Shown: positions 53,783-62,271 of the stretch, piece by piece | How positions within the stretch are numbered: position 1 is the first letter of the stretch | Layout: each line of letters opens with the position of its first letter | DNA from: Afifellaceae bacterium | GTDB lineage: Bacteria; Pseudomonadota; Alphaproteobacteria; Rhizobiales; Afifellaceae | DNA length: 64,000 bases | Assembly (NCBI GenBank): GCA_028284625.1 | Contig: JANQRH010000022.1 | Span: 1-64,000, forward strand | Direction of reading: 5' to 3' | Position numbers and translations under genes: made by a program | Notes under the pieces: generated by a model | The model's database searches: none | Told to the model about the DNA's origin: nothing | The model's input: only the letters and a program-made list of their open reading frames with translations

Positions 53783-54368
53783 AGCCGCCGGCCTTGCGCT
53801 GATCCTGCTGGCGACCCTCGCCCAGGCAAGCGATGCACCGACTATCCTGAAGCGCGCCGAGTGGGGCGCCCGTGCACCAATCTCGGCGATGCAGCAGCAC
53901 ACGCCGGTGCGGATAACCGTCCATCACACCGCAACGCAGCCAAACGCCGGCCGAACGCTCTCCAAGAAGCTGCAATCGCTGCAGCGCTTCTCGCAGTCGT
54001 CCGAACGCCTGGCCGACGGCCGGCTGAAGGTCGCCTGGGCGGACGTTCCCTATCATTTCTACATCGACGCGACCGGCGGCATCGGCGAAGGCCGCGCCGT
54101 CCGCTTCGTCGGCGACACCAACACGCGCTACGACCCTTCCGGCCATATCGGCATCGTGCTGGAGGGAAATTTTGAAGACGCCCCGCCTGCGCCGCAACAA
54201 GTCGAGGCGCTGGTCAGTTTGTTGGTGAACCTTGCCACGACGCACAACATTTCGCCCGACGTCATCGCGGGCCATAAGCACTACGCTCAGACGCTTTGCC
54301 CCGGGAAACACCTTGCTGCGCTTCTGCCGGACATTCGCCGCGACGTGGAACGGGCGCTGGCGCGTTAA
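53757..54368 (+). CDS. Secreted N-acetylmuramoyl-L-alanine amidase-like (PGRP/Amidase_2)
   Basis: A 203-residue protein with signal peptide (LALILLATLAQA) and PGRP fold. ILKRAEWGARAP, zinc ligand His in ITVHHTATQPN, WADVPYHFYIDATGGIGEGR, GHIGIVLEGNFEDAPP, and the second metal site AGHKHYAQTLCPGKHL. The catalytic residues seem present. Amidases of this fold cut the bond between MurNAc and the stem peptide, leaving the bare glycan that SPOR domains bind. The ATG at 53757 lies inside the end of the caspase-like gene. Confidence 0.85.
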   Translation: MPTSNRGIRAAGLALILLATLAQASDAPTILKRAEWGARAPISAMQQHTPVRITVHHTATQPNAGRTLSKKLQSLQRFSQSSERLADGRLKVAWADVPYHFYIDATGGIGEGRAVRFVGDTNTRYDPSGHIGIVLEGNFEDAPPAPQQVEALVSLLVNLATTHNISPDVIAGHKHYAQTLCPGKHLAALLPDIRRDVERALAR

Positions 54369-54382
54369 CGCAATAGTCGCGC

Positions 54383-55555
54383 CTATTCCCCCGCGAGCAG
54401 CATTTGCTGCGGTGGCTGTTCGACCGCTTCGCGCTCGCCCAAGCCGATCGATTCAATGCCGCGGCCGCGCTTCGTCACCTTCTCGGTAGAGATGAGGATC
54501 TGGTCGATATCCTTCTGCGCCATGTTGAAATGGCTTGAGAGCTTGCGCACGCGGTCGTCGAGCCGCTCCACGTCCTGCATCAGCTTCAACACTTCGTCGC
54601 GGATGACGTCGGCCTGCTCGCGCAGCCGTGCGTCACGCAAAAGCGCCTGCGTCACCTGGATCGACAGAAGCAGAAGCGTCGGCGAGACGATAACGACGCG
54701 CGCGCGGTAGGCGCGCTGCACGACGTCGTCGAAGCGTTCGTGAATCTCTGCGAACACCGATTCCGACGGCACGAACATGAACGCCGTGTCCTGCGTCTCG
54801 CCGGGCACGAGGTAGCGGTCCTTGATGTCCTTGACGTGCTTGATGAGGTCGCCGCGGAATTGCTGTTCAGCCGACTTCAGTGCCTCCGGCGTTCCTGCTG
54901 CGCGCACGGCGTTGAAGCCTTCCAGCGGGAACTTGGCGTCGATGACGAGCGGCGGCGCGCCGTTCGGCATATAAACAGCGCAATCGGGTCGCGCGCCGGT
55001 CTTCAGCGTCACCTGAAAATCGAAGGCGCCGGGCGGCAGATTGTCGGAGATGATCGCCTCCATGCGCCCTTGGCCGAAGGCGCCGCGCGACTGCTTGTTG
55101 GCCAGGATGTTGGTGAGCGTTGAGACCTGCCCGGTCAGGTCATTGATGTTGGTCTGCGCGGCATCGAGCACCGCGAGGCGCTCATGCAAGCGCTTCAAAT
55201 TCTCATGCGTGTTGCGGGTCGCCTCGCCCATCGACTGATGCATCTTGTGCGACATGCCGTCGAGACGCTCGGAGATGGCCTTGTTGAGCTCCGCCTGGCG
55301 GCCGCCGAAAAGCTCCGCCATGGTCTGCATGCGACCGCTCATCTCCGCTTGCGTTGAGACGAGGGAGCGCACCTGCTGCTCCAGTTCGCGCGCGTGGGTC
55401 GTGGCCTCCTCCGCAACGCGCCGTGCAGCGCCGCGGGCCCTGACGATCACCACGATTGCAAGGGCGAGAAGCAGCGCGACGGCGACGCCAAAGACGGCCA
55501 GCGCCTCGCCCAGAGTGACCGGCCGGTCGCCGATCGTGAACAGAAACGTTTCCAT
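54383..55555 (-). CDS. rmuC: DNA recombination protein RmuC
   Basis: A 390-residue RmuC/DUF195 protein. One N-terminal TM (LAVFGVAVALLLALAIVVIV), a coiled coil (~45-150: HARELEQQVRSLVSTQAEMS), and the nuclease-like domain with GARPDCAVYMPNGAPPLVID, then AKFPLEGFNAVRA, and TAFMFVPSESVFAEIHERF. Implicated in limiting DNA inversions. It converges on the amidase gene. Confidence 0.9.
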   Translation of the reverse strand: METFLFTIGDRPVTLGEALAVFGVAVALLLALAIVVIVRARGAARRVAEEATTHARELEQQVRSLVSTQAEMSGRMQTMAELFGGRQAELNKAISERLDGMSHKMHQSMGEATRNTHENLKRLHERLAVLDAAQTNINDLTGQVSTLTNILANKQSRGAFGQGRMEAIISDNLPPGAFDFQVTLKTGARPDCAVYMPNGAPPLVIDAKFPLEGFNAVRAAGTPEALKSAEQQFRGDLIKHVKDIKDRYLVPGETQDTAFMFVPSESVFAEIHERFDDVVQRAYRARVVIVSPTLLLLSIQVTQALLRDARLREQADVIRDEVLKLMQDVERLDDRVRKLSSHFNMAQKDIDQILISTEKVTKRGRGIESIGLGEREAVEQPPQQMLLAGE

Positions 55556-55607
55556 ATTGTTCTTTTAGCGATGATTCGCAGAAACCGGAAACGCGGGCGT
55601 CTGTCGG

Positions 55608-55681
55608 AGCATGATCTTATCCGAAAACCGGTTCCCACCCCGGATCGGCGTCCGGGGCATGCTTTTCGGGATCATGCTCTG
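55608..55681. repeat. Palindromic intergenic repeat, copy 3, with internal insertion
   Basis: GAGCATGATCTTATCCG ... TTTTCGGGATCATGCTCT, but split by about 23 extra bases (CCGGATCGGCGTCCGGGGC and a few more) that form their own small inverted repeat. Upstream of the rmuC start. Confidence 0.8.
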
Positions 55682-55713
55682 AAAAAGGGCGCCGAAGCTT
55701 GGCTTCGGCGCCC
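55682..55713 (-). terminator. Rho-independent terminator, minus strand
   Basis: A perfect 12-bp stem (GGGCGCCGAAGC/GCTTCGGCGCCC) with a three-base loop, followed on the minus strand by TTTTT. It lies 160 bp downstream of the EF-hand gene on that strand and upstream of rmuC, so it should end EF-hand transcripts. Confidence 0.75.
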
Positions 55714-55772
55714 CGGAGGGGACGAGCCGGCTGGAGAGGGATCGGCTCGTCGGGGGGTTCAGCGGAGGGTTC

Positions 55773-55811
55773 TAGAGCCTCCATTGCGATGCAATCGGAA
55801 CGGAGGCTCTA
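55773..55811 (+). terminator. Hairpin followed by a T-rich tract, plus strand
   Basis: TAGAGCCTCC and GGAGGCTCTA pair over 10 bp, with a smaller inner inverted repeat (ATTGC/GCAAT), followed by TTCTTTTTA on the plus strand. It has the form of a plus-strand terminator but no plus-strand gene reads into it, since rmuC and the EF-hand gene are both on the minus strand. It may stop antisense or read-through transcription. Confidence 0.45.
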
Positions 55812-55822
55812 TTCTTTTTACT

Positions 55823-55875
55823 GAAGCATGATCTTGTCCGAAAAGATGGTTCCCACTTTTCGGGATCATGCTCTA
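55823..55875. repeat. Palindromic intergenic repeat, copy 4
   Basis: GAAGCATGATCTTGTCCG ... CGGGATCATGCTCTA. It overlaps the end of the EF-hand gene, whose TAG stop is formed by the last three bases of the repeat. Confidence 0.85.
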
Positions 55876-56388
55876 GCGATCGCCGCGGTCGCCGCGTCCG
55901 TCGCGGTCCCACCAGCGGCCGCGTCCCTCGCGCCCGCCGCGCCTGCGGTCGTCGCGGTCGAGCACACCGTCGTCGTTGCGGTCGAGGCGGGCGACGGCGG
56001 TGCCGAAGCGATCGTTCAGCTCGGCTTCGGTGATCTCGGCGTCGCCATCGGGATCGAGGAACTGGAAGGCGCGCACGGCCATCGGCTGCGTGATGTCGGC
56101 CCACAGCGCCTGAAACTCCTCAAGCGACAGGCCGCCTGAATTGTTGCTGTCGAAAGCGGCGAGGCGCGCTTCAACCGCGGCGTCGATTTCCTGCTGGGTC
56201 AGCGCATCATCGTCATTGGTGTCCACTTCGGCCAGCATCTCGCGGATCATCGGGCCGCCGGGGCCGCCCATCATGCCGAAGCGCGGGCCGAAGCCGCCGC
56301 GATCGGCGTAGCTGGAGCCAACCAGGAACAAGGCGCCGGTCACCGCGACAACACCGCTGGCAAGGGCGATCTTCACACTCGTCTTCAT
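55873..56388 (-). CDS. Secreted EF-hand protein
   Basis: A 171-residue exported protein. Signal peptide (VKIALASGVVAVTGALFLVG), Gly/Met-rich spacer, then four EF-hand loops: DTNDDDALTQQE, DSNNSGGLSLEE, DPDGDAEITEAE and DRNDDGVLDRDD. The C-terminus is a tract rich in Arg, Gly and Asp. It is divergent from an OmpR-type response regulator, with a 198-bp shared promoter region. It likely binds Ca2+ in the periplasm. Confidence 0.88.
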   Translation of the reverse strand: MKTSVKIALASGVVAVTGALFLVGSSYADRGGFGPRFGMMGGPGGPMIREMLAEVDTNDDDALTQQEIDAAVEARLAAFDSNNSGGLSLEEFQALWADITQPMAVRAFQFLDPDGDAEITEAELNDRFGTAVARLDRNDDGVLDRDDRRRGGREGRGRWWDRDGRGDRGDR

Positions 56389-56586
56389 CGTCTATCTCCT
56401 TAGGAACAGGTTCCGGGGCGGAACGAGGTTCGGGGGGCGAACGAGGAGAGAATTGGGGGGTGAATGTCGCAGAACTATCGGCAGCGGCGGCCTTTTTTGT
56501 CGCTCTTCTTGGCGGCGGCGCGGGCCTGATACACTCTGTTACACATTAGTCGCGCAGCAGCCCGCACTTTGGATTAGCTCCTCATC

Positions 56587-57303
56587 ATGGACGAGACGCC
56601 GCACATCCTGATCGTCGACGACCATCGCGACATTCGCGACCTGTTGGCGCGCTATCTGGCGAAGCAGGGTTTTCGCGCAAGCGTGGCGGACAGTGCGGCG
56701 GCGGCGCGCAAGAATATGCAAGCCGGTAAGATCGACCTCGTCGTGCTCGACGTCATGATGCCGGGCGAGGACGGGCTGTCGCTGACGCGCTCCATCCGCG
56801 AGAACGAGGACATCCCCGTCATTCTGCTCACCGCGATGGGTGAGGAGACGGACCGCATTGTCGGGCTGGAGGTCGGTGCCGACGACTATCTCTCCAAACC
56901 GTTCAATCCGCGGGAATTACTGGCGCGCATCAAGGCCGTGCTCAGGCGCGCCCGCACGCTGCCGCGCACGCGCGACACCGGCAAAGGCCGCCTCCTCTTC
57001 GATCGCTGGATCCTCGATCTCGGCCGGCGCGAGTTGGTCGACGAGAACGGCGTGGCCGTGGCGCTTTCCAGCGGCGAGTTCCGGCTCTTGGCCGCGCTCC
57101 TGGAGCGGCCGGGCATGGTCTTGACGCGCGACCAGCTGCTCGACCTGACGCGCGGGCGCTCCGCGCAGCCCTTCGACCGCTCCATCGACAACCAGATCAG
57201 CCGGCTCCGCAAGAAGATTGAGCGCGATCCGCGCCGGCCGGAGCTCATCAAGACCGCCTGGGGCGACGGCTACAGCTTCGCCGGTGAGGTGAGCGAGACA
57301 TGA
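56587..57303 (+). CDS. OmpR-family response regulator
   Basis: A 238-residue regulator. Receiver: ILIVDDHRDIRD, phospho-acceptor in LVVLDVMMPGEDGLS, LLTAMGEE, and DYLSKPFNPRELLARI. C-terminal winged helix: VALSSGEFRLLAALLERPGM, then VLTRDQLLDLTRG and DNQISRLRKKIERDP. The stop overlaps the kinase start by four bases (ATGA). Confidence 0.95.
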   Translation: MDETPHILIVDDHRDIRDLLARYLAKQGFRASVADSAAAARKNMQAGKIDLVVLDVMMPGEDGLSLTRSIRENEDIPVILLTAMGEETDRIVGLEVGADDYLSKPFNPRELLARIKAVLRRARTLPRTRDTGKGRLLFDRWILDLGRRELVDENGVAVALSSGEFRLLAALLERPGMVLTRDQLLDLTRGRSAQPFDRSIDNQISRLRKKIERDPRRPELIKTAWGDGYSFAGEVSET

Positions 57304-58715
57304 GGCTCATGCCGAAGAGCCTCGCCGGCCGGCTTGCGGCGCTTCTGATCGTCACGCTCGTCGTGGCGCAGGTCGTCACCTTTGCGCTCTTCTCCGGCGA
57401 GCGCGTCTCGGCGTTCTATAGCGCCTATCGCGAGGACGTCTTCTTCCGGCTGGTGTCGCTGGTCAGCCTCCTGGAGGAGACGCCGCCCGACCTGCACCGG
57501 CGCCTGGTGGCGACAACGACCTCCGGCAACTTCCGCGCGACGCTGGCGCGCCGGCCTGCAATCGGCCCGGACGAAGCATCGGAGCCTCGCCTGCGCGCCC
57601 GGCTTGCCGGCGCCATGGACAAGGCGGTGGAGGATGTGCGGGTGACCGTGTCGGGCGGCCCCTGGCGGGGGCGTCGCGGGGAATGGCGGCGTGGGGATGA
57701 TGATGATCGCCGTGGCGACCGCCGGGGTGGCCGCCGCGACGACGACGGGCGTGACAATGACGACCGACGCGGACCTCCACGCGGCCCGCCCTGGGTCACG
57801 GCGTCGATCCAGCTGGAGAACGGGCCGTGGCTCAACGCCACCGCCGGACCGCCGCCGGTGCCGCCGCTCGGCCCGGCGTTCCTTGCCTCGTTCCTGGCTT
57901 CGGCCATCGCTGTCGGCGCGGTCGGTGCCCTCGGCGTGCGCTGGGCGAGCAAGCCGCTGAACAAGCTCGCCGACGCCGCCGACCGGATGGGCCGCGGCGA
58001 GACATTCGAGCCCCTGCCGGAAAGCGGCCCGCGCGAAACGCAGCAGGCCAACATCGCCTTCAACCAGATGCGCGAGCGCATCGACCGCTTCGTGCGCGAC
58101 CGCACGGCGATGCTTGCGGCGATCGCGCATGATCTCCGCACGCCGATCACCAGTCTCAGGCTCCGCGCGGAGTTTTTGGAGGACGAGGAGACCAAGGAGA
58201 AGGTCCTGGAGACGCTGGCGGAGATGCAGGCCATGGCGGAAGCCGTGCTCGCCTTCACGCGCGGCGACGCGGAGAGCGAGGAGACGCGACCGACCGATGT
58301 GACTGCCTTGGTGGAGAGCCTCGTTGAAGACGCGGCAGCCGGCGGCCGCGACGTGACGTTTACCGACTCGCCGGCCGTGACGCTTGCCTGCCGGCCACTC
58401 TCCTTGAAGCGCGCCATCGGCAACCTCATCGACAATGCCGGCTTCTATGGCGGCAAGGCGCGTGTTGCCGTGGAGCGCGAAGCGGACGAGGTGCTGATCG
58501 TCATCGACGATGACGGGCCGGGCATCGCCGAGGCCGATCTGGAGCGCGTGTTCGACCCGTTCGTGCGGCTGGAAGGCTCGCGCAGCCGCGAGACCGGCGG
58601 CGCCGGGCTGGGCCTCGCAATCGCCCGCTCCATCGCGCGCGCGCATGGCGGCGACGTGCGGCTTCAGAACCGCAGCGAAGGCGGCTTACGGGCGGTGGTG
58701 AGCTTGCCGGAGTGA
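57300..58715 (+). CDS. Sensor histidine kinase with Asp/Arg-rich sensor loop
   Basis: A 471-residue kinase, partner of the preceding regulator. TM1 (LAALLIVTLVVAQVVTFALF), a periplasmic domain that contains from ~residue 123 to 164 a tract almost entirely of Asp, Arg and Gly (RGDDDDRRGDRRGGRRDDD and onward), TM2 (FLASFLASAIAVGAVGALGV), HAMP, H-box IAHDLRTPITSLRLRAEFLE, N-box GNLIDNAGFYGG, G1 DDGPGIAEA and G2 GGAGLGLAIARS. The charged tract is a plausible divalent-metal sensor. The neighbouring secreted EF-hand protein has a similar charged tail. Confidence 0.92.
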   Translation: MRLMPKSLAGRLAALLIVTLVVAQVVTFALFSGERVSAFYSAYREDVFFRLVSLVSLLEETPPDLHRRLVATTTSGNFRATLARRPAIGPDEASEPRLRARLAGAMDKAVEDVRVTVSGGPWRGRRGEWRRGDDDDRRGDRRGGRRDDDGRDNDDRRGPPRGPPWVTASIQLENGPWLNATAGPPPVPPLGPAFLASFLASAIAVGAVGALGVRWASKPLNKLADAADRMGRGETFEPLPESGPRETQQANIAFNQMRERIDRFVRDRTAMLAAIAHDLRTPITSLRLRAEFLEDEETKEKVLETLAEMQAMAEAVLAFTRGDAESEETRPTDVTALVESLVEDAAAGGRDVTFTDSPAVTLACRPLSLKRAIGNLIDNAGFYGGKARVAVEREADEVLIVIDDDGPGIAEADLERVFDPFVRLEGSRSRETGGAGLGLAIARSIARAHGGDVRLQNRSEGGLRAVVSLPE

Positions 58716-58760
58716 GGCCGCAATTGACCTCTCCTCCGCCACCCCCTATCTCGCGCGGGC

Positions 58761-59297
58761 ATGAGCAATCTCGACATTCTGACCCTGCCGGACCCGGTGC
58801 TTCGGCAAAGAAGCGCCATGGTGGAGCGCGTCGACGACGATGCGCGGCGCTTCATGGATCAGATGCTCGCCACCATGTACGACGCGCCGGGGATCGGGCT
58901 GGCCGCCATCCAGGTCGGCCAGCCGCGGCGCATCATCACCATCGATGTGGCGCGCGAGGAGGAGCCGAAGAACCCGCTCTTTTTGGTCAATCCGGAGATC
59001 GTCTGGACCTCCGACGATGAACGCTCCACCTACGAGGAGGGGTGCCTGTCGATCCCCGATTATTACGCGGAGGTCGAGCGCCCGGCGAAGGTGCGCCTGC
59101 GCTATGTCGATTATGACGGCAAGGCGCAGGAGATCGAAGCTGACGGGCTTCTGGCCACCTGCGTGCAGCACGAGATCGATCATCTGAACGGCGTGCTCTT
59201 CATCGACTATCTGTCGAAGCTGAAGCGCGACCTGGTCGTCAGAAAATTCACCAAAGCGGCGCGCGAGCGAGAACGCGAACGCCAGCATCGGTTCTGA
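58761..59297 (+). CDS. def: Peptide deformylase
   Basis: A 178-residue metalloenzyme removing formyl from nascent chains. Motif 1 [10 protein letters not shown], motif 2 [14 protein letters not shown] (metal Cys), motif 3 [17 protein letters not shown] (metal His pair and catalytic Glu). Six bases upstream of fmt. Confidence 0.96.
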   Translation: MSNLDILTLPDPVLRQRSAMVERVDDDARRFMDQMLATMYDAPGIGLAAIQVGQPRRIITIDVAREEEPKNPLFLVNPEIVWTSDDERSTYEEGCLSIPDYYAEVERPAKVRLRYVDYDGKAQEIEADGLLATCVQHEIDHLNGVLFIDYLSKLKRDLVVRKFTKAARERERERQHRF

Positions 59298-59303
59298 GTC
59301 CCG

Positions 59304-60236
59304 ATGGCGCTCAGAATCGTCTTCATGGGCACTCCGGATTTTGCCGTGCCGACGCTTTTGGAGATCGTCGGCCAGGGCCACGACGTGGCGGCCGTCTACA
59401 CGCAGCCGCCGCGCCCGGCTGGCCGTGGCATGGCGGAGCAGCCCTCGCCGGTGCAGGAGGCGGCGCGGCGCTTCAACATCCCGGTCGTCATGCCGAAGAC
59501 GCTGCGCATCGAAAAGGCCGAGGCGCTCTTCGCATCGCACGAGGCGGATGTCGCGGTTGTCGCCGCCTTCGGTCTGATCCTGCCCAAGCCGATCCTCGAC
59601 GCGCCACGTCACGGATGCCTCAATCTGCACGCCTCGCTTCTGCCGCGCTGGCGCGGGGCCGCACCCATCCAGCGCGCCATCATGGCGGGCGATATTGAGA
59701 CGGGCGTTACGATCATGCGCATGGAAGAAGGGCTCGACACCGGCCCGGCCTGCATGATGGAGCGCACGCCGATCAGCGACGAGGACACCGCCGGCAGCCT
59801 GCATGATCGGCTGGCGCGGCTCGGCGCCGATCTGATGGTGCGGGCGCTTGGCGCATTGGAGCGCGGTGGGCTCACCTCAGCGCCGCAGCCGGAAGACGGC
59901 GTCACCTATGCCGACAAGATCGACAAGCAGGAGGCCGAGATCGATTGGCGCCGACCGGCGTCGGAGGTCCACCGGCACATCAACGGGCTGTCGCCCTTCC
60001 CCGGCGCGTGGTGCGCCATGCCGCTCGGCGACGATAAGGAGCGCGTCAAAGTGCTGAAGGCGCGCCCGGCCCAAGGCGCCGGCGCGGCCGGGACAATTCT
60101 CAGTCTGGAGCCGCTGGTGGTCGCCTGTAGCGACGGCGCGGTGGAGCTTATCGAGCTGCAAAGGGCGGGCAAACGGCCAACGGATGCGGCCGCGTTCATT
60201 CGCGGCGTGCGCCTCAGCGCCGGCAGCGTGCTTTAG
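59304..60236 (+). CDS. fmt: Methionyl-tRNA formyltransferase
   Basis: A 310-residue enzyme. [33 protein letters not shown], and the catalytic [20 protein letters not shown] (N-x-H-x-S). The C-terminal tRNA-binding OB domain has [12 protein letters not shown]. Paired with def. Confidence 0.96.
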   Translation: MALRIVFMGTPDFAVPTLLEIVGQGHDVAAVYTQPPRPAGRGMAEQPSPVQEAARRFNIPVVMPKTLRIEKAEALFASHEADVAVVAAFGLILPKPILDAPRHGCLNLHASLLPRWRGAAPIQRAIMAGDIETGVTIMRMEEGLDTGPACMMERTPISDEDTAGSLHDRLARLGADLMVRALGALERGGLTSAPQPEDGVTYADKIDKQEAEIDWRRPASEVHRHINGLSPFPGAWCAMPLGDDKERVKVLKARPAQGAGAAGTILSLEPLVVACSDGAVELIELQRAGKRPTDAAAFIRGVRLSAGSVL

Positions 60237-60238
60237 CT

Positions 60239-60290
60239 GGAGCATGATCTTGTCCGAAAACCGGTATCCACTTTTCGGGATCATGCTCTA
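60239..60290. repeat. Palindromic intergenic repeat, copy 5
   Basis: GGAGCATGATCTTGTCC ... TTTTCGGGATCATGCTCTA with inner CCGGTATCCAC. It starts two bases after the fmt stop. Confidence 0.85.
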
Positions 60291-60367
60291 GACGCGCCGC
60301 TCTGCCCCGTTGACGCTTCGGGAGTTTTGCGAAAACCATGGGGGCGAAGTCCGCGTAGGAGCGCTCG

Positions 60368-60955
60368 TTGACCTGGGTCAAACCTCCTTCCAACAAGCTG
60401 CTTTCCGAAAAGCACGAGATTGAGCCGGGCCTGGCCGTGCTGCGCCTGGAGGAGCCGCGCGACGCCCAGCAGATCCGCGATCTCCTGGAAGCCTCGTTCC
60501 CGGGATTCGGCGAGGCCATCCTGGTCGACCGGCTGCGCAGCGACGGCGACCTCGATCTGTCGCTGGTGGCGGAGGATCAGGGCGTGGTGATCGGCTATGT
60601 CGCCTTCTCTCGCCTCATGGTGGAAGGCGGCGAGAAGCCGTTCCACGCCGTGGCGCTCGCGCCGCTGGCGGTCTATCCGGAATATCAGCAACAGGGCGTG
60701 GCCACGCAGCTGATCCGGGAGGGTCATGCCTGTCTTGCGGCGATGGGCATTACGCTCTGTGTGGTGCTTGGCGAGCCGAGCTATTACGGCCGCTTCGGCT
60801 ACAGCAATCGGCGCGCGGCGCAGTTTGAGTGCATGTACCAATCGCCGTTTCTGATGGCGCTCTCCTTCGGCGCAGCACCGTGGGAGGGGCGGCTCGTCTA
60901 TCCGGCGGCCTTCAATCTGCTTGGCGAAGATGCCGCGGCTCAAGCTCACGATTGA
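60368..60955 (+). CDS. GNAT acetyltransferase (YhbS-like)
   Basis: A 195-residue acetyltransferase. [16 protein letters not shown] leads into the GNAT fold, with [20 protein letters not shown] as the acetyl-CoA-binding motif A and [20 protein letters not shown] typical of the YhbS branch. The start is TTG at 60368. The last 26 bases overlap truA. The substrate is unknown. Confidence 0.85.
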   Translation: MTWVKPPSNKLLSEKHEIEPGLAVLRLEEPRDAQQIRDLLEASFPGFGEAILVDRLRSDGDLDLSLVAEDQGVVIGYVAFSRLMVEGGEKPFHAVALAPLAVYPEYQQQGVATQLIREGHACLAAMGITLCVVLGEPSYYGRFGYSNRRAAQFECMYQSPFLMALSFGAAPWEGRLVYPAAFNLLGEDAAAQAHD

Positions 60956-61676
60956 GTATGACGGCGGCCCGTTCGTCGGCTGGCAAAGGCAGACGAACGG
61001 CCGCTCCGTGCAGCAGGCGATCGAAGAGGCGTTCGTCAAGCTGACGGGCGAGACCGTGACGCTCCGTGGCGCGGGACGCACCGATGCCGGCGTGCACGCG
61101 CTTGCGCAGGTGGCGCATGTCGATGTCGCCGGCTCATGGACCGGCGACAAGCTCCGCGACGGGCTGAATGCGCATCTGAGACCCGAGCCGGCGGCCGTGC
61201 TTCGTGCGGAGTCCGTGCCGGCGGATTTTGACGCGCGCTTCTCCGCCATCCGCCGGCACTACCTCTATCGCTTGCTGACGCGACGGGCGCCGCCCGCATT
61301 GCAGCGCGGTCGCGTTTGGCACGTGAAGCGGCGGCTCGATGCGGTCGCCATGCAACGTGCGGCGCGACGCCTGATCGGCACGCACGACTTCACGACCTTC
61401 CGCTCCGTGGAGTGCCAGGCCAAGAGCCCGGTGAAGACGTTGGACGCGCTCAATGTCGTCTTGCGCGACGACGAGATCGCCGTCACGGCGACGGCGCGCT
61501 CCTTCCTGCACAATCAGGTGCGCTCGCTCGTCGGCTCCCTAAAGCTTGTCGGCGAGGGCAAATGGAATGCCGACGATCTTGAAGCGGCGCTGAACGCGCG
61601 TGACCGTGCGGCCTGCGGGCCGGTGGCGCCAGCGGAGGGGCTTTATCTGATACGGGTGGATTATCCGTCGGCCTGA
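60930..61676 (+). CDS. truA: tRNA pseudouridine(38-40) synthase
   Basis: A 248-residue enzyme. [18 protein letters not shown], catalytic Asp in [40 protein letters not shown], and [20 protein letters not shown]. The ATG at 60930 is preferred over an upstream TTG at 60921. Normal length. Confidence 0.95.
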   Translation: MPRLKLTIEYDGGPFVGWQRQTNGRSVQQAIEEAFVKLTGETVTLRGAGRTDAGVHALAQVAHVDVAGSWTGDKLRDGLNAHLRPEPAAVLRAESVPADFDARFSAIRRHYLYRLLTRRAPPALQRGRVWHVKRRLDAVAMQRAARRLIGTHDFTTFRSVECQAKSPVKTLDALNVVLRDDEIAVTATARSFLHNQVRSLVGSLKLVGEGKWNADDLEAALNARDRAACGPVAPAEGLYLIRVDYPSA

Positions 61677-61686
61677 GCCATGGGAG

Positions 61687-62271
61687 CTAGATAAAGCCGT
61701 CGAAGATCGACCAGATCGTCAGGCTCAGAAGCAGCTCCAGAAGCACGATGGGCAGCGCCATGCCCATGGAGACCGCCAGGGTAATACGCGCGACGACATA
61801 GGAGAAGCGCAGCGCTATGGCGATTGCGATCAGAACAAAGACCGGAACGAGCGCTGTTGGAATGATGCCGACGATATGAAGCGCCGGAACCACGCCGACA
61901 ATCGCGCCGATGATGACTGCGGCCCAGTTGCGCGTGACGATGAACGGCACATAGCGCGAGCTCAGTCCGAAGGGCGGCGCGATGATCGCGAAGACCAGCG
62001 GAAAGGCGAACCAGTCGCACAGAATCGCGATGCCGTGCAAAGTGAACGCTCGTCCGGTCATCGGCGGCACGTCGAGGCCTTCGGCGGCGCTGAGAATGGC
62101 GTCGCTCGACACCGCCAGAACGGCGAACGGCACTATGAGGATCACGGCCGCGAAGGACCGCCAGAACCCTTCCAAAGACGTGTCGAGCCGGCTGAGCCCG
62201 TCCGGTCGGCCGAGCATCACCTGCCAGGCGCCGATCAGGTTCTCACGAAGGATGCTCCTGAGATCGCTCAT
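61687..62271 (-). CDS. Conserved membrane protein upstream-linked to dapE
   Basis: A 194-residue protein with about five TM helices (SFAAVILIVPFAVLAVSSDA, AIIAPPFGLSSRYVPF, AAVIIGAIVGVVPALHIVGI, LVPVFVLIAIAIALRFSYVV, IVLLELLLSLTIWSIF). No motif that gives a function. Its ATG overlaps the dapE stop by four bases, so it is translationally coupled to dapE. I recall such a gene downstream of dapE in related genomes. Confidence 0.8.
   Translation of the reverse strand: MSDLRSILRENLIGAWQVMLGRPDGLSRLDTSLEGFWRSFAAVILIVPFAVLAVSSDAILSAAEGLDVPPMTGRAFTLHGIAILCDWFAFPLVFAIIAPPFGLSSRYVPFIVTRNWAAVIIGAIVGVVPALHIVGIIPTALVPVFVLIAIAIALRFSYVVARITLAVSMGMALPIVLLELLLSLTIWSIFDGFI

Noticed and set aside
57270-58646. 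A 458-codon open frame on the minus strand opposite the sensor kinase
   Set aside because: Antisense shadow of the kinase gene; no domain likeness and the kinase motifs are complete on the plus strand.
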